54,756 nt of DNA, from positions 1 to 54,756 of the forward strand of contig CALXVP010000010.1 in assembly GCA_944392125.1 (NCBI GenBank). The letters are read 5' to 3'. The notes beneath the pieces are model-generated. The model did not search any database, was not told the DNA's origin, and saw nothing but the letters and a program-made list of their open reading frames with translations. The translations under genes were made by a program, and so were the position numbers. The stretch is from an uncultured Alphaproteobacteria bacterium. Lineage in GTDB: Bacteria; Pseudomonadota; Alphaproteobacteria; CAAHEQ01; UBA3637. Positions within the stretch are counted from its first letter, which is position 1. Every line of letters starts with the position of its first letter. Below, piece after piece: positions 43,660 through 52,429 of this stretch.

Positions 43660-44304
43660 CTAATAATCGTAGCTCTCATTCATCGCTTTGATTGCTTTAA
43701 TCGCTCCGCTACGCCCACCGAGAGTGTTTATATCATCATTTGTTACTCTGCCATCGCTGTTTTTATCAAGGACGCCTAAGGCATTTTTGAATTCTAATTG
43801 ATCAATGTGTCCATCTCCGTTACTGTCAATACTATCTCGCAGAGATTGCCATTCCTTATCTGACATTTGACCCAGTGTGCGCGTCAGTGTTGATTTAATT
43901 TGACTTCTGTCAATTGCTCGCCCTCCGCGAACCACCCCGTCTTCTAAATAATATTCTGTAAGGTTCTGAGCAAACTTCCCTCCCGGTACGTGTTCGGAAA
44001 ATGTTTGAATGGAGCCTGATGCGAGCAAAAGTCCTATTTTAGCACTTTTTTCAGCCGGACCCAAAGATTCATCACGTTGTACGGTTAATATTTCATCACC
44101 GCCTCCCACATGTGCAGCAGCCATCGGGTAATCGCCTTCTCGAATAGAATTTACGGCTTTAGCAATATCATCTGCCTTGCGAACAAAATAACTGATACCA
44201 GGGATAAATTGCGCAATAGCTTTAAAAACAGTCCATACCTTTCCCCAAAAAGAAGTGGGGACTGATTGTTCTGATTGAAGAATATCTCCTTCCGAAATAG
44301 CCAT
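43660..44304 (-). CDS. EF-hand calcium-binding protein
   Basis: The 214-residue protein ends with a paired EF-hand. Loop 1 is DSNGDGHIDQLE, a canonical 12-residue Ca2+ loop ending in Glu. Loop 2 is DKNSDGRVTNDD, with Asp at position 12. The preceding RTLGQMSDKEWQSLRDSI supplies the entering helix. The N-terminal half has a hydrophobic amphipathic stretch (FWGKVWTVFKAIAQFIPGI) but no signal peptide, and no known domain. Paired EF-hands are uncommon in bacteria. It may be a calcium sensor or an unconventional secreted protein. It has its own promoter and a GGGAGG site, and its 3' end faces the pilin-like gene. Confidence 0.85.
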   Translation of the reverse strand: MAISEGDILQSEQSVPTSFWGKVWTVFKAIAQFIPGISYFVRKADDIAKAVNSIREGDYPMAAAHVGGGDEILTVQRDESLGPAEKSAKIGLLLASGSIQTFSEHVPGGKFAQNLTEYYLEDGVVRGGRAIDRSQIKSTLTRTLGQMSDKEWQSLRDSIDSNGDGHIDQLEFKNALGVLDKNSDGRVTNDDINTLGGRSGAIKAIKAMNESYDY

Positions 44305-44343
44305 ACAGACCTCCCTTTATTTAATCCACTTTAGGTATAATTC

Positions 44344-44372
44344 ATTATATCATAAAGTTTACTCTGCGTCAA
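44344..44372 (-). promoter_or_regulatory. Sigma-70 promoter of the EF-hand gene
   Basis: On the minus strand TTGACG (44367-44372), 17-bp spacer, perfect TATAAT (44344-44349). The start would be near 44337, about 33 nt before the ATG. Confidence 0.85.
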
Positions 44373-44658
44373 TCAGTTAATTTTTTTATGACTGCTCTTG
44401 CTAAGCTGACTTTATCAGAAACACCATAAACTGTTTCTTATTTTTCGTTATATCTGGTTAATAAATTTGCTATTATATTTTTAAACAAGCCAACGTTGAT
44501 ATTGGGAAGAATTTGTAGGGTTATCTGTAAAAACGGTATAGAATAACGCGTTATGTATTCGGTTTGGTGGATAGAACAATTCCATTCTGTTTTGGTTGAT
44601 GCACGATTTATTCTATTTGTCAAATTGATTTTATGCTTGATTGCTTGAAATAAAACAC
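44373..44658. other. Gene-free stretch upstream of the EF-hand gene
   Basis: Nothing recognisable. A 61-codon open frame at 44438-44623 on the minus strand has no ribosome-binding site and an unlikely composition. Confidence 0.4.
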
Positions 44659-44686
44659 AAAAAAAAGAGGGCGTTAAACCCTCTTT
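44659..44686 (-). terminator. Terminator of tRNA-Val
   Basis: On the minus strand AAAGAGGG and CCCTCTTT form an 8-bp stem with a 7-nt loop, followed by a run of T. It begins 4 bp past the CCA end of the tRNA. Confidence 0.92.
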
Positions 44687-44690
44687 AAAA

Positions 44691-44767
44691 TGGTGGATGT
44701 GGCAAGACTCGAACTTGCGACCCTCACGATGTCAACGTGATACTCTAACCACCTGAGCTACACATCC
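44691..44767 (-). tRNA. tRNA-Val (anticodon GAC)
   Basis: The acceptor strands GGATGTG and CACATCC pair perfectly, the discriminator is A and the CCA end is encoded. The D arm is GCTC...GAG, the anticodon arm is TCACG-TTGACAT-CGTGA with anticodon GAC (valine, reads GUC and GUU), and the T arm contains GTTCGAGTC. Length is 77 nt with CCA. Confidence 0.95.
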
Positions 44768-44782
44768 AATGCGAATGTTCAA

Positions 44783-44811
44783 CTTATACACAATCCTTCT
44801 CTAAATTGCAA
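44783..44811 (-). promoter_or_regulatory. Sigma-70 promoter of tRNA-Val
   Basis: On the minus strand TTGCAA (44806-44811), 17-bp spacer, TATAAG (44783-44788). The start would be near 44776, just before the tRNA 5' end. Confidence 0.78.
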
Positions 44812-44956
44812 GAACTTTTTTCGCTTTTTTAAACTTTTTTTATTTCCCCCTCTTTTTGTTTCAAAAATTCTTGGCGTATCGTCTCTTTTTTATGTAAAAT
44901 ACATAGTTAAATAAGCTCAAAATATCTTTTTACTAAATAAAAAAGCTCTTTTTATA

Positions 44957-46807
44957 CTACCTCTTTTTAAGATAGGCAATCAATGCCGTTACGGCTGCCG
45001 GTGTCATACCCGTCATACGCATCATGGCGCCGATTGTTTCCGGCCGTGTTTTGTTTAAACGCCCTACAATTTCATTTGAAAGACCGCCAATCAGCGAATA
45101 ATCAATCTTTTCGGGTATTCGTAATGCCTCATCTTTTCTGAATGCTTCAATATCTAATTGTTGACGCGTTAAATATCCGTGATAACGCCCTTCAATTTCT
45201 AATTGTTGCGCCGCTTCTTGCGGTATTTTCCCGAGTTGTGGCCATACACGCACCAATTCGTTCCAGCCGATGCCTTTATATGAAAGCATATCATACGGTG
45301 TGCGCCTGTGCCCGTCTTCATTCACGGCAAATCCCAGCTGATTGAGCTGGCGCGGTGTCTCACTTAATCCTTTAAGTTCTTCTCTTGCAGAATCCAGTGC
45401 CGTTTTTTTGCGGTAAAATGCCTCCGCGCGTTTATACGAAACACAACCCGCGCCAATTCCCTTTTCGGTTAATCGCAAATCGGCATTGTCCGCCCGCATC
45501 ATCAGCCGATATTCCGCCCGTGACGTAAATAACCGATACGGCTCATCAACACCTTGCGTCGTAATATCGTCTATCATCACGCCGAGATAGCTATCGGCTC
45601 TGTCAAAAACAAGTGTTTTGCCCGAATCAGTTGCCTGCAATCCCGCATTTACGCCGGCCACAAGCCCTTGCCCCGCCGCTTCTTCATATCCCGTTGTGCC
45701 GTTAATTTGCCCGGCTAAATAAAGCCCGTTGATTTTCTTCGTTTCCAATGTTGTTTTAAGTTCGCGCGGATCAACATAGTCATATTCAATCGCATACGCA
45801 TAACGCAGGATTCGCACGTGTTCCAACCCGGGAATCGTGCGCAAAAAGGCTTCTTGCACATCTTTCGGCAATGATGTTGAAATGCCGTTCGGGTAAATGG
45901 AAATCCCGTCCCGCGTTTCGGGTTCCAAAAAAATATGGTGCGAATCTCTGCCTGCAAAGCGCACAAGTTTATCTTCTATGCTCGGACAATATCTCGGCCC
46001 GATAGAGTGAATCTGCCCGCTATACATGGCAGAACGCGTTAGATTATCCAAAATGATTTTATGCGTTTCGGGTGTTGTGTGCGTAATATAGCACGATACT
46101 TGATTGGGCTTGAAGTTTTGCGTCATAAACGAAAACGGCTGTGGCGGAATATCACCCTTTTGCTCTTCGCAAACCGACCAATCAATCGTATCTCTATCCA
46201 ATCGTGCCGGCGTGCCTGTTTTGAGTCGCCCGACCGTAAACCCCATACGCAATAATGCCGGCGTAATGCCTGTGGATGCTTCTTCGCCGTAACGTCCGCC
46301 CGGCGTTTTTTCGCTTCCTATATGCATTAACCCGTTTAAAAAGGTGCCCGTTGTTACAACCACACATCTTGCCCGAATATATTGCCCGTTGGCAATAACG
46401 GCCGTAACGCGTCCGTTCTTTTCCTCAATATCGTCGGCAGAGGCTTCCAGAATATCCAGACCGTGATATGATTTTAAAATTTCCTGCATATAGGCGCGGT
46501 ACTTTGGTTTATCGGCCTGCGCCCGTGGGCCTTGAACGGCCGGCCCTTTGGACTTGTTCAGCATACGAAATTGTAAACCCGTTGCGTCTATCACTCGCCC
46601 CATCAAACCATCCAACGCATCAATTTCCCGCACGAGCGTGCCTTTGCCGAGCCCGCCGATAGCCGGATTGCACGACATATCCGCAATCGTATCAATATGG
46701 TGCGTAATCAGCAGTGTTTTTGCGCCGACACGCGCCGCCCCCGCACAGGCTTCACACCCTGCATGCCCACCCCCGATGACAACAACATCATACGATAATT
46801 CCGCCAT
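44957..46807 (-). CDS. mnmG: tRNA uridine 34 carboxymethylaminomethyl synthesis enzyme MnmG
   Basis: MnmG (GidA) with MnmE modifies U34 of tRNAs for correct reading of two-codon boxes. The 616-residue length is normal. The FAD-binding start is [12 protein letters not shown] near residue 10. The family signature [11 protein letters not shown] is near residue 270, and [20 protein letters not shown] near 370 is the second signature. The C-terminal helical domain for MnmE contact is complete. GAGAGGA precedes the ATG. It is a single gene here, without mnmE or rsmG-parAB next to it, as is common in such genomes. Confidence 0.97.
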   Translation of the reverse strand: MAELSYDVVVIGGGHAGCEACAGAARVGAKTLLITHHIDTIADMSCNPAIGGLGKGTLVREIDALDGLMGRVIDATGLQFRMLNKSKGPAVQGPRAQADKPKYRAYMQEILKSYHGLDILEASADDIEEKNGRVTAVIANGQYIRARCVVVTTGTFLNGLMHIGSEKTPGGRYGEEASTGITPALLRMGFTVGRLKTGTPARLDRDTIDWSVCEEQKGDIPPQPFSFMTQNFKPNQVSCYITHTTPETHKIILDNLTRSAMYSGQIHSIGPRYCPSIEDKLVRFAGRDSHHIFLEPETRDGISIYPNGISTSLPKDVQEAFLRTIPGLEHVRILRYAYAIEYDYVDPRELKTTLETKKINGLYLAGQINGTTGYEEAAGQGLVAGVNAGLQATDSGKTLVFDRADSYLGVMIDDITTQGVDEPYRLFTSRAEYRLMMRADNADLRLTEKGIGAGCVSYKRAEAFYRKKTALDSAREELKGLSETPRQLNQLGFAVNEDGHRRTPYDMLSYKGIGWNELVRVWPQLGKIPQEAAQQLEIEGRYHGYLTRQQLDIEAFRKDEALRIPEKIDYSLIGGLSNEIVGRLNKTRPETIGAMMRMTGMTPAAVTALIAYLKKR

Positions 46808-47069
46808 TTTATCCTCTCTTTCTTTACTTGCATTGTATGATATTTAATCGGCAAATAGCAAGTTTTTTCTTTTTCATAAAGTATTTTTTTATGATTTACC
46901 GCGTCAATGAAAAGATTTTTTACATAGTGTATTATACGATAATATATGTGTTTTAATATGTGTATTTTAACTTTTTTCTCCTTGACTTTTTACTTTATTT
47001 TTTAGAAGATGCTTATATATTTTTTTTCTTGTTACGCTGAAAATTGAAGTAACGGTATAGGAGATCATT
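46808..47069. other. AT-rich intergenic region between divergent mnmG and glycosyltransferase
   Basis: The interval is strongly AT-rich with several TATAAT-like words (around 46926-46945 and 47023) and TTGACT near 46983. I cannot assign a promoter with correct spacing to either gene with confidence. Confidence 0.35.
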
Positions 47070-48137
47070 ATGCCTACAATCAGTATTATTGTCCCGAATT
47101 ACAATACAGAGGCTTATTTGCCACGATGTTTAGATAGTTTAATGGCGCAGACGTATAACGATATAGAAATTCTGGTGATTGATGATGGCTCCACGGATAA
47201 TTCTTTTCAAATTATGCAAACATACGCGCAAAAAGATCCGCGTATAAAAATTTTTTCTCAAAAAAATGCCGGCGCTGCCGCTGCACGCAATATCGGATTG
47301 GAAAATGCAACGGGCAAATATATTATGTTTTGCGATTCGGATGATTGGTATGAACCGAATATGTGTGCTGTGATGTATGATTTGATAGAACAAGAAAAAA
47401 CGGATGCTGTTTGTTGCCATTGTTCATTTGAATATGAAGAAAATTTAAGTGCTTTTGAAAAAGAATCTAGAGTAACAGATGGATATTTTAATCTTAAAAA
47501 AGAGGGGATATTCAAGATGAATAATGATGTTATTTTATCAACAAATGTTCTGCTCTGGAATAAAATTTGGCGACGGGATTTGATTGAGAAATATCATATT
47601 CGCTTCCCGAGCGGATATGAACACGAGGATGATGCTTTTTGGTATATGTATTCGTTTGTTGCTCAATCGATTTACTTTACGAAACAATCGTTGTATCATT
47701 ATTTCTTGCGCCAAAATTCGGTTATGAGTCATTTAATACACCGTGTGCCACGCAACAGAAGAGATCGCATCAGTATTGCACACTATGTTTGTAAATATGC
47801 TCAAAAACATGGTTTGATTGATAGATATAGCATAATCAAAAGAATCTATTATGTTCAACTGAAATGTTGTTTACCTCTTTTTAGCGCGTCTGAAATTAAG
47901 GCAATTTGTGCGGAAATTAACGAGGTGCTGGAAAATGAAATTCATTCAAAATATAAGTTGTATTTTATGCCAACTTATAATGAATTGAAGCTGTTTCGCG
48001 GAAAGTGTGTCTTTTTAAGGATAAAATTCAGAGCGTGTTATATAAGAATAAAAATTTTATTTTATCGGTTGATGACTTTGCTTGGTTTTAAAAAATATGT
48101 TAAAAAATTAGAAAAGTATAAGATTAAAAAATCTTAG
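47070..48137 (+). CDS. Family 2 glycosyltransferase
   Basis: The 355-residue protein has an N-terminal GT-A domain. ISIIVPNYNTEAYLPRCLDS opens it, VIDDGSTDNS near residue 36 binds nucleotide sugar, and FCDSDDWYEPN near 90 provides the DxD metal site. The C-terminal ~120 residues are basic and partly helical, suggesting membrane association. Such enzymes build cell-surface polysaccharides; donor and acceptor are unknown. AGGAG precedes the ATG. It is a lone gene, AT-richer than its neighbours, with codons such as AGA, AAA and ATA frequent, so it may have been acquired horizontally. Confidence 0.9.
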   Translation: MPTISIIVPNYNTEAYLPRCLDSLMAQTYNDIEILVIDDGSTDNSFQIMQTYAQKDPRIKIFSQKNAGAAAARNIGLENATGKYIMFCDSDDWYEPNMCAVMYDLIEQEKTDAVCCHCSFEYEENLSAFEKESRVTDGYFNLKKEGIFKMNNDVILSTNVLLWNKIWRRDLIEKYHIRFPSGYEHEDDAFWYMYSFVAQSIYFTKQSLYHYFLRQNSVMSHLIHRVPRNRRDRISIAHYVCKYAQKHGLIDRYSIIKRIYYVQLKCCLPLFSASEIKAICAEINEVLENEIHSKYKLYFMPTYNELKLFRGKCVFLRIKFRACYIRIKILFYRLMTLLGFKKYVKKLEKYKIKKS

Positions 48138-48489
48138 TTAAAAAAGGATATTTGAAAAAGCAAAGTGCGGAAAAATGCCTCCCCGTAAAACACAGACGGC
48201 AGTATACGGAGTTTCTCCCGCTTAGAATCCCATGATGATAAGCCATCGCAACCTAAAACCAATCAATGATGACGGCTAAGTGATATCACTGAATGAGAAA
48301 AGGTTTCTTATAACATATCTCTACCTAAAAAATAACTCCAAACGAGCCGTAAAAGTTACCAATTACCGAGTGAGTGAGAAATCTCTCTTATCCCGTATTC
48401 AAACGTAAGCCTGTTTACTCTTTATGGTATAACCAAACAATGACAAACAATGCGAATGTCAAAACATTGCCGACATAAAGGCAAACAAT
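48138..48489. other. Gene-free stretch of about 350 bp
   Basis: No open frame, tRNA or known RNA is recognised. The part next to the STAS gene contains GACAAACAATGCGAATGTC and similar near-repeats of CAAACAAT but no clear terminator. Confidence 0.4.
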
Positions 48490-48792
48490 TTATTCAAACA
48501 CATACAGGCTATCAAATCTGGCGGCATACATGACTTCTTTAACTTTCCCTTTCACCCCGCGAATGGAAAGTTCCACAGCCTTAGCCGAAGCCTCATCATG
48601 CGCAATCACAAACATGCCGAGTGCGGCCGAATCAATGAAATCGCATTCCGATAAATCAAAAACGATTTTTTTGACTTGTCCTGATTTAATCAATGAAATA
48701 ATTTCAAAAAACGAATCGTGATCACGAAATGTAAATGACCCGCAAAATGCAATCTCCGTATGCGTTTCTGTATCTTTTCTTGTGTAGTTCAT
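48490..48792 (-). CDS. STAS-domain protein (anti-sigma factor antagonist type)
   Basis: The 100-residue protein is one STAS domain. KKIVFDLSECDFIDSAALGMFV (about residues 40-61) is the signature, and the Ser after FID fits the phosphorylatable serine of SpoIIAA-like antagonists. Such proteins act in partner-switching control or, in some bacteria, with membrane or lipid-transport complexes. No kinase or phosphatase partner is nearby, so the pathway is unknown. AAGGAG lies 9-10 bases before the ATG. A TTGACG box occurs upstream with only a weak -10 (GAAAAT). Confidence 0.87.
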   Translation of the reverse strand: MNYTRKDTETHTEIAFCGSFTFRDHDSFFEIISLIKSGQVKKIVFDLSECDFIDSAALGMFVIAHDEASAKAVELSIRGVKGKVKEVMYAARFDSLYVFE

Positions 48793-48865
48793 GGCTTTGT
48801 CTCCTTATCTCGCTTACTCTATTTATTTTCTCTGATTTTTTAATGTTCGTCAAGTCCTATTTCTC

Positions 48866-49585
48866 TTATTTCATGCTTTTTTTGGCAAATACAAGATAGA
48901 TGGGTTTGCGTCCGGCCTCAATCCCTTTTTTCTCATATCGCGTCGGCACCCAATCAATGGGCGGTTGCGCTGTATCGGCATTCACTTGTTCAAACATGCC
49001 GTTCAGCGCTACTTGCTCTATCGCCCATTCGGCGTAGGGTGCCACATCCGTTGCCACAAAAATTTGTCCGTCGTCCGCCAACAAACGATTTAAATGAATT
49101 AAATTTGCCTGATTGATGAAGCGCCGTTCCGCATGGCGTGCTTTGGGCCATGGATCGGGATATAAAACAAAAATGCGTTTAAATAACTTATCCGGAAAAA
49201 AGGGAAACATATCGCGCACATCATCCGGCCAGATACGCACGTTATCAACGCGCCCTTCTTCCAAATCGGTATGCGTGGTTGCTTTTTCGTGCGAACCGTT
49301 CAAATGCGCCAATAATGAAGCAACCCCGTTGATAAACGGCTCGGCACCGATTATCCCGATATTCGGATATTTTTTCGCCAACTCGGCTACGTGTTCCCCT
49401 CCGCCGAATCCGACTTCCAACCATATTTCCTGCGGTTGAATGCCGAAAAAGTGCGTCATATCAAATTGCTCACCCGCTTTGGGTAACACAGGTGTCAATC
49501 TGGGCAACAAATAATCAATCAGTTGTTGCTTTGATTGTTTAATGGCCTTTCCCTTACGCCTCCCAAAAAATCGCAGTTCTTTCAT
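48866..49585 (-). CDS. trmB: tRNA (guanine-N7-)-methyltransferase
   Basis: TrmB makes m7G46 in tRNA. I chose the ATG giving MKELRFFGRR (239 residues) because AAGGA lies 8 bases before it; a frame 25 codons longer would run into glgP. The SAM-binding motif is WLEVGFGGGEHVAEL near residue 55. The family motif DPWPKARHAERRF near 145 and PPIDWVPTRYEKKG with the C-terminal signature are present. The N-terminal RFFGRRKGKAIK is the usual basic start. It follows glgP by about 44 bp and is probably co-transcribed with it. Confidence 0.96.
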   Translation of the reverse strand: MKELRFFGRRKGKAIKQSKQQLIDYLLPRLTPVLPKAGEQFDMTHFFGIQPQEIWLEVGFGGGEHVAELAKKYPNIGIIGAEPFINGVASLLAHLNGSHEKATTHTDLEEGRVDNVRIWPDDVRDMFPFFPDKLFKRIFVLYPDPWPKARHAERRFINQANLIHLNRLLADDGQIFVATDVAPYAEWAIEQVALNGMFEQVNADTAQPPIDWVPTRYEKKGIEAGRKPIYLVFAKKSMK

Positions 49586-49629
49586 AATCCAGTCCTTATT
49601 TAGCTTGACGACATTCCCCTTGACGCTGA

Positions 49630-52089
49630 TTATTTTTCCAAAGACGGCTTCACATGCCAAATATCGCGCGCATACTCCATAACCGTTCTGTCAATAGAGA
49701 ATTTGCCCGAGCGTGCGATATTGATAAGTGCTTTTTTCGCCCAACCGTAACGATTTAAATAATCGGAAGCAATACGGTCGTGTGCGGATAAATACGATTC
49801 AAAATCCCCGAGCAACATATAGTAATCACGGAACATAATGTTTTGGAAAATCGGCACGAATAAGTTTTTATCCTCATTCGGCGTGAACAGCCCCGATGTG
49901 AGCGAATCCATCACGCGTTTAATCTTGGTATCTTGGTTATAATAATCCCACGGATGGTAGGAATCTTCGGCATGCTTTTGTGAAACTTCATCTGCCGTCA
50001 TACCGAACAGATAGAAGTTTTCTTTGCCGACTTTTTCCAAAATTTCAACATTTGCGCCGTCCAATGTTCCGAGCGTCAATGCGCCGTTCATCATAAACTT
50101 CATATTACTTGTGCCCGAAGCCTCATATCCCGCCGTTGAGATTTGTTCGCTGACATCGGCTCCCGGGAAAACAACTTCGGCAACCGATACTTTATAATCC
50201 GGGATAAAGACGACTTTCATCATATCTTTAACGCGCGGATCGTTGTTGATAACGCTTGCCAAATTATTGATAAACTTAATGATTAATTTCGCAAAATCAT
50301 AACTGGGCGCCGCTTTACCGCCGAAAATGTAAACTTTCGGAACAAGAGGCATAACACCGTCTTCAATAATTGTCAGATACTCATATACAATATGCAACGC
50401 ATCTAACAGCTGGCGTTTATATTCGTGTATCCGCTTAACCTGACAATCAAAAATGGCTTCGGGGCTGACTTTAACGCCCGTCAGCTTATCAATTAAGGCA
50501 GCCAGCCGTTTTTTGTTATCAAATTTAATGCGTCTGAGTTGTTCCAAAGAGGCCGTATCGTCCAAATATTTTTCAAGCGCCGACACTTCGGATAAGTCCG
50601 TAATCCACTTTTTCCCGATTCGTTCCGTAATGAATTGCGAAAGACCTTCATTGGAATCCAAAATCCAACGTCGCGGTGTGACGCCGTTTGTTTTATTGTT
50701 GAACTTTTCCGGCCACATTTCATAAAAATCGGGCACAAGTTTCGTTTCAATCAATTTCGTGTGGATTTCTGCCACGCCGTTGACGGAATGACTGCCGACA
50801 ATCGCTAAATTCGCCATCCGAATTTGTTTTTGTTCTCCCTCCTCAATAATGGAAACACGCGATAATCTGCCCACATCGCCGGGATACCGTGTCATCACCT
50901 CTTTCATGAGATGGTCGTTAATTTCATAAATGATACCCAAGTGGCGCGGTAAATGTTTTTCAAACATGGCAACCGGCCATTTTTCCAAAGCCTCGGGTAA
51001 TAACGTGTGGTTCGTGTATGCCATTGTGCGGCGCGTAATATCAAATGCTTGATCCCAGTCTAACCGATAAACATCAACCAATACCCGCATTAACTCCACA
51101 ATCGCCAAGGTGGGGTGCGTATCATTCAACTGAATGGCCACTTTTTCGGGCAACAAATTGAAATCCGTATGATTTTCCAAGAAACGACGCATAATATCGT
51201 TAATGACGCAAGCCGTGAAGAAATACTGTTGCATCAAGCGCAAATACCGACCTTGTTCAACGGCATCGGAAGGATACAGCACTTTTGAAATTGTTTCAAT
51301 TTTAATATTCTGTTCAACGGCTTCCACATAACCGCCACGGTTAAATGTTTCAATATCCAATGTATTCGTAGAGCGCGCGGCGAACAAGCGTAAATAGTTC
51401 ACGGTTTTACCGCCGTAGCCGACAATCGGCATATCATACGGCACACCGAGCAAATGATCCGTTCCAACCCAGTGCGGTTCGCGCATACCGTTCTTATCTT
51501 CATAAACAACGTGCCCGTTAATTTGCACCAAACACGATCTGTCGGCGCGTTCAATCTGCCACGGGGAACTGCGCTCTAACCACGAATCGGCCCGTTCGCG
51601 TTGCCAACCGTTTTCAAAGTATTGTTTGAATAAACCGAATTGATAGTTAATGCCGTAACCATATCCCGGCATGCCTTGTGTGGCGATGGAATCCAAAATA
51701 CAAGCCGCTAACCGGCCGAGTCCGCCGTTACCGAGCGCGGGATCATATTCGCAATCCAATACTTCCGAAAGCGGTATCGGATTATCCAAATGAATATCGT
51801 TCAATAAATCCATAATTTCAAAATTATACAGATTGTTCGGTAATAAACGGCCGAGCAGATATTCCAACGAAAGGTAATAAATACGCTTCGGATCTTCTTT
51901 TTCATGCCGTGCCGCCGTTTCAAACATGCCGTCAATACATAAATCACGAACGGCCATGGCCAGTGCCGTAAATAAGTGATCCTTATCGGCCTCGCAAACG
52001 CGTTTTGATAGGGAATACTTGATATGCCACTCAATTAATTTTTGTAATTGTTCGGCCGTCGGGCGTTTTCTTTGCTTTTGAGAATCCAT
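49630..52089 (-). CDS. glgP: Glycogen/starch/alpha-glucan phosphorylase
   Basis: The 819-residue cytosolic enzyme releases glucose-1-phosphate from alpha-1,4-glucans. The pyridoxal-phosphate lysine lies in EASGTSNMKFMMNGALTLG near residue 660. DPALGNGGLGRLAACILDS near 110 and NDTHPTLAIVELMR near 330 are active-site blocks, and KRIHEYKRQLLD near 550 is also conserved. No other glycogen gene is in the window. It precedes trmB on the minus strand. Confidence 0.97.
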   Translation of the reverse strand: MDSQKQRKRPTAEQLQKLIEWHIKYSLSKRVCEADKDHLFTALAMAVRDLCIDGMFETAARHEKEDPKRIYYLSLEYLLGRLLPNNLYNFEIMDLLNDIHLDNPIPLSEVLDCEYDPALGNGGLGRLAACILDSIATQGMPGYGYGINYQFGLFKQYFENGWQRERADSWLERSSPWQIERADRSCLVQINGHVVYEDKNGMREPHWVGTDHLLGVPYDMPIVGYGGKTVNYLRLFAARSTNTLDIETFNRGGYVEAVEQNIKIETISKVLYPSDAVEQGRYLRLMQQYFFTACVINDIMRRFLENHTDFNLLPEKVAIQLNDTHPTLAIVELMRVLVDVYRLDWDQAFDITRRTMAYTNHTLLPEALEKWPVAMFEKHLPRHLGIIYEINDHLMKEVMTRYPGDVGRLSRVSIIEEGEQKQIRMANLAIVGSHSVNGVAEIHTKLIETKLVPDFYEMWPEKFNNKTNGVTPRRWILDSNEGLSQFITERIGKKWITDLSEVSALEKYLDDTASLEQLRRIKFDNKKRLAALIDKLTGVKVSPEAIFDCQVKRIHEYKRQLLDALHIVYEYLTIIEDGVMPLVPKVYIFGGKAAPSYDFAKLIIKFINNLASVINNDPRVKDMMKVVFIPDYKVSVAEVVFPGADVSEQISTAGYEASGTSNMKFMMNGALTLGTLDGANVEILEKVGKENFYLFGMTADEVSQKHAEDSYHPWDYYNQDTKIKRVMDSLTSGLFTPNEDKNLFVPIFQNIMFRDYYMLLGDFESYLSAHDRIASDYLNRYGWAKKALINIARSGKFSIDRTVMEYARDIWHVKPSLEK

Positions 52090-52244
52090 GGTCCATCCTT
52101 TCTTTTATTGTTATCTTATTCGGCTTACTATAAGGCAGAAAACTTAATACTTCATTAACATATAAACCCTTCCGCCGATTTTTGCAAAAAAAATATCCGT
52201 TCGGATGGATTTTTTTTGGGAAAATACGGATTTTTTTGTTTTAT

Positions 52245-52273
52245 TTGACAAATGAAACGCTTTTTGGCATACT
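52245..52273 (+). promoter_or_regulatory. Sigma-70 promoter of the ABC-F gene
   Basis: Perfect TTGACA (52245-52250), 17-bp spacer, CATACT (52268-52273). The start would be near 52280, leaving a long ~150-nt leader before the chosen ATG. Confidence 0.8.
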
Positions 52274-52429
52274 ACACACCCGAAAAAAGATTTATATAGC
52301 TTGTTATGGCGATGCAGTTCATCGGGATATGTTCATATAGTTAAGTGCGCGGAGAAGAAAATAATCCGCCAGATGATTCCGATTAAAACCGTCGCATCGG
52401 GCAACATGGCAAACGAATGGAGTTGTATT

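Noticed and set aside
44438..44623. 61-codon frame upstream of the EF-hand gene
   Set aside because: No ribosome-binding site, no promoter and no recognisable sequence.
49586..49660. Longer start of trmB
   Set aside because: It overlaps the glgP end, adds 25 residues not expected in TrmB, and the downstream ATG has a proper AAGGA site.
52301..52429. 43-codon N-terminal extension of the ABC-F gene, and a 12-codon frame at 52305 as a leader peptide
   Set aside because: Neither has a convincing ribosome-binding site. The extension is not typical of Uup, and a leader peptide cannot be supported from sequence alone.
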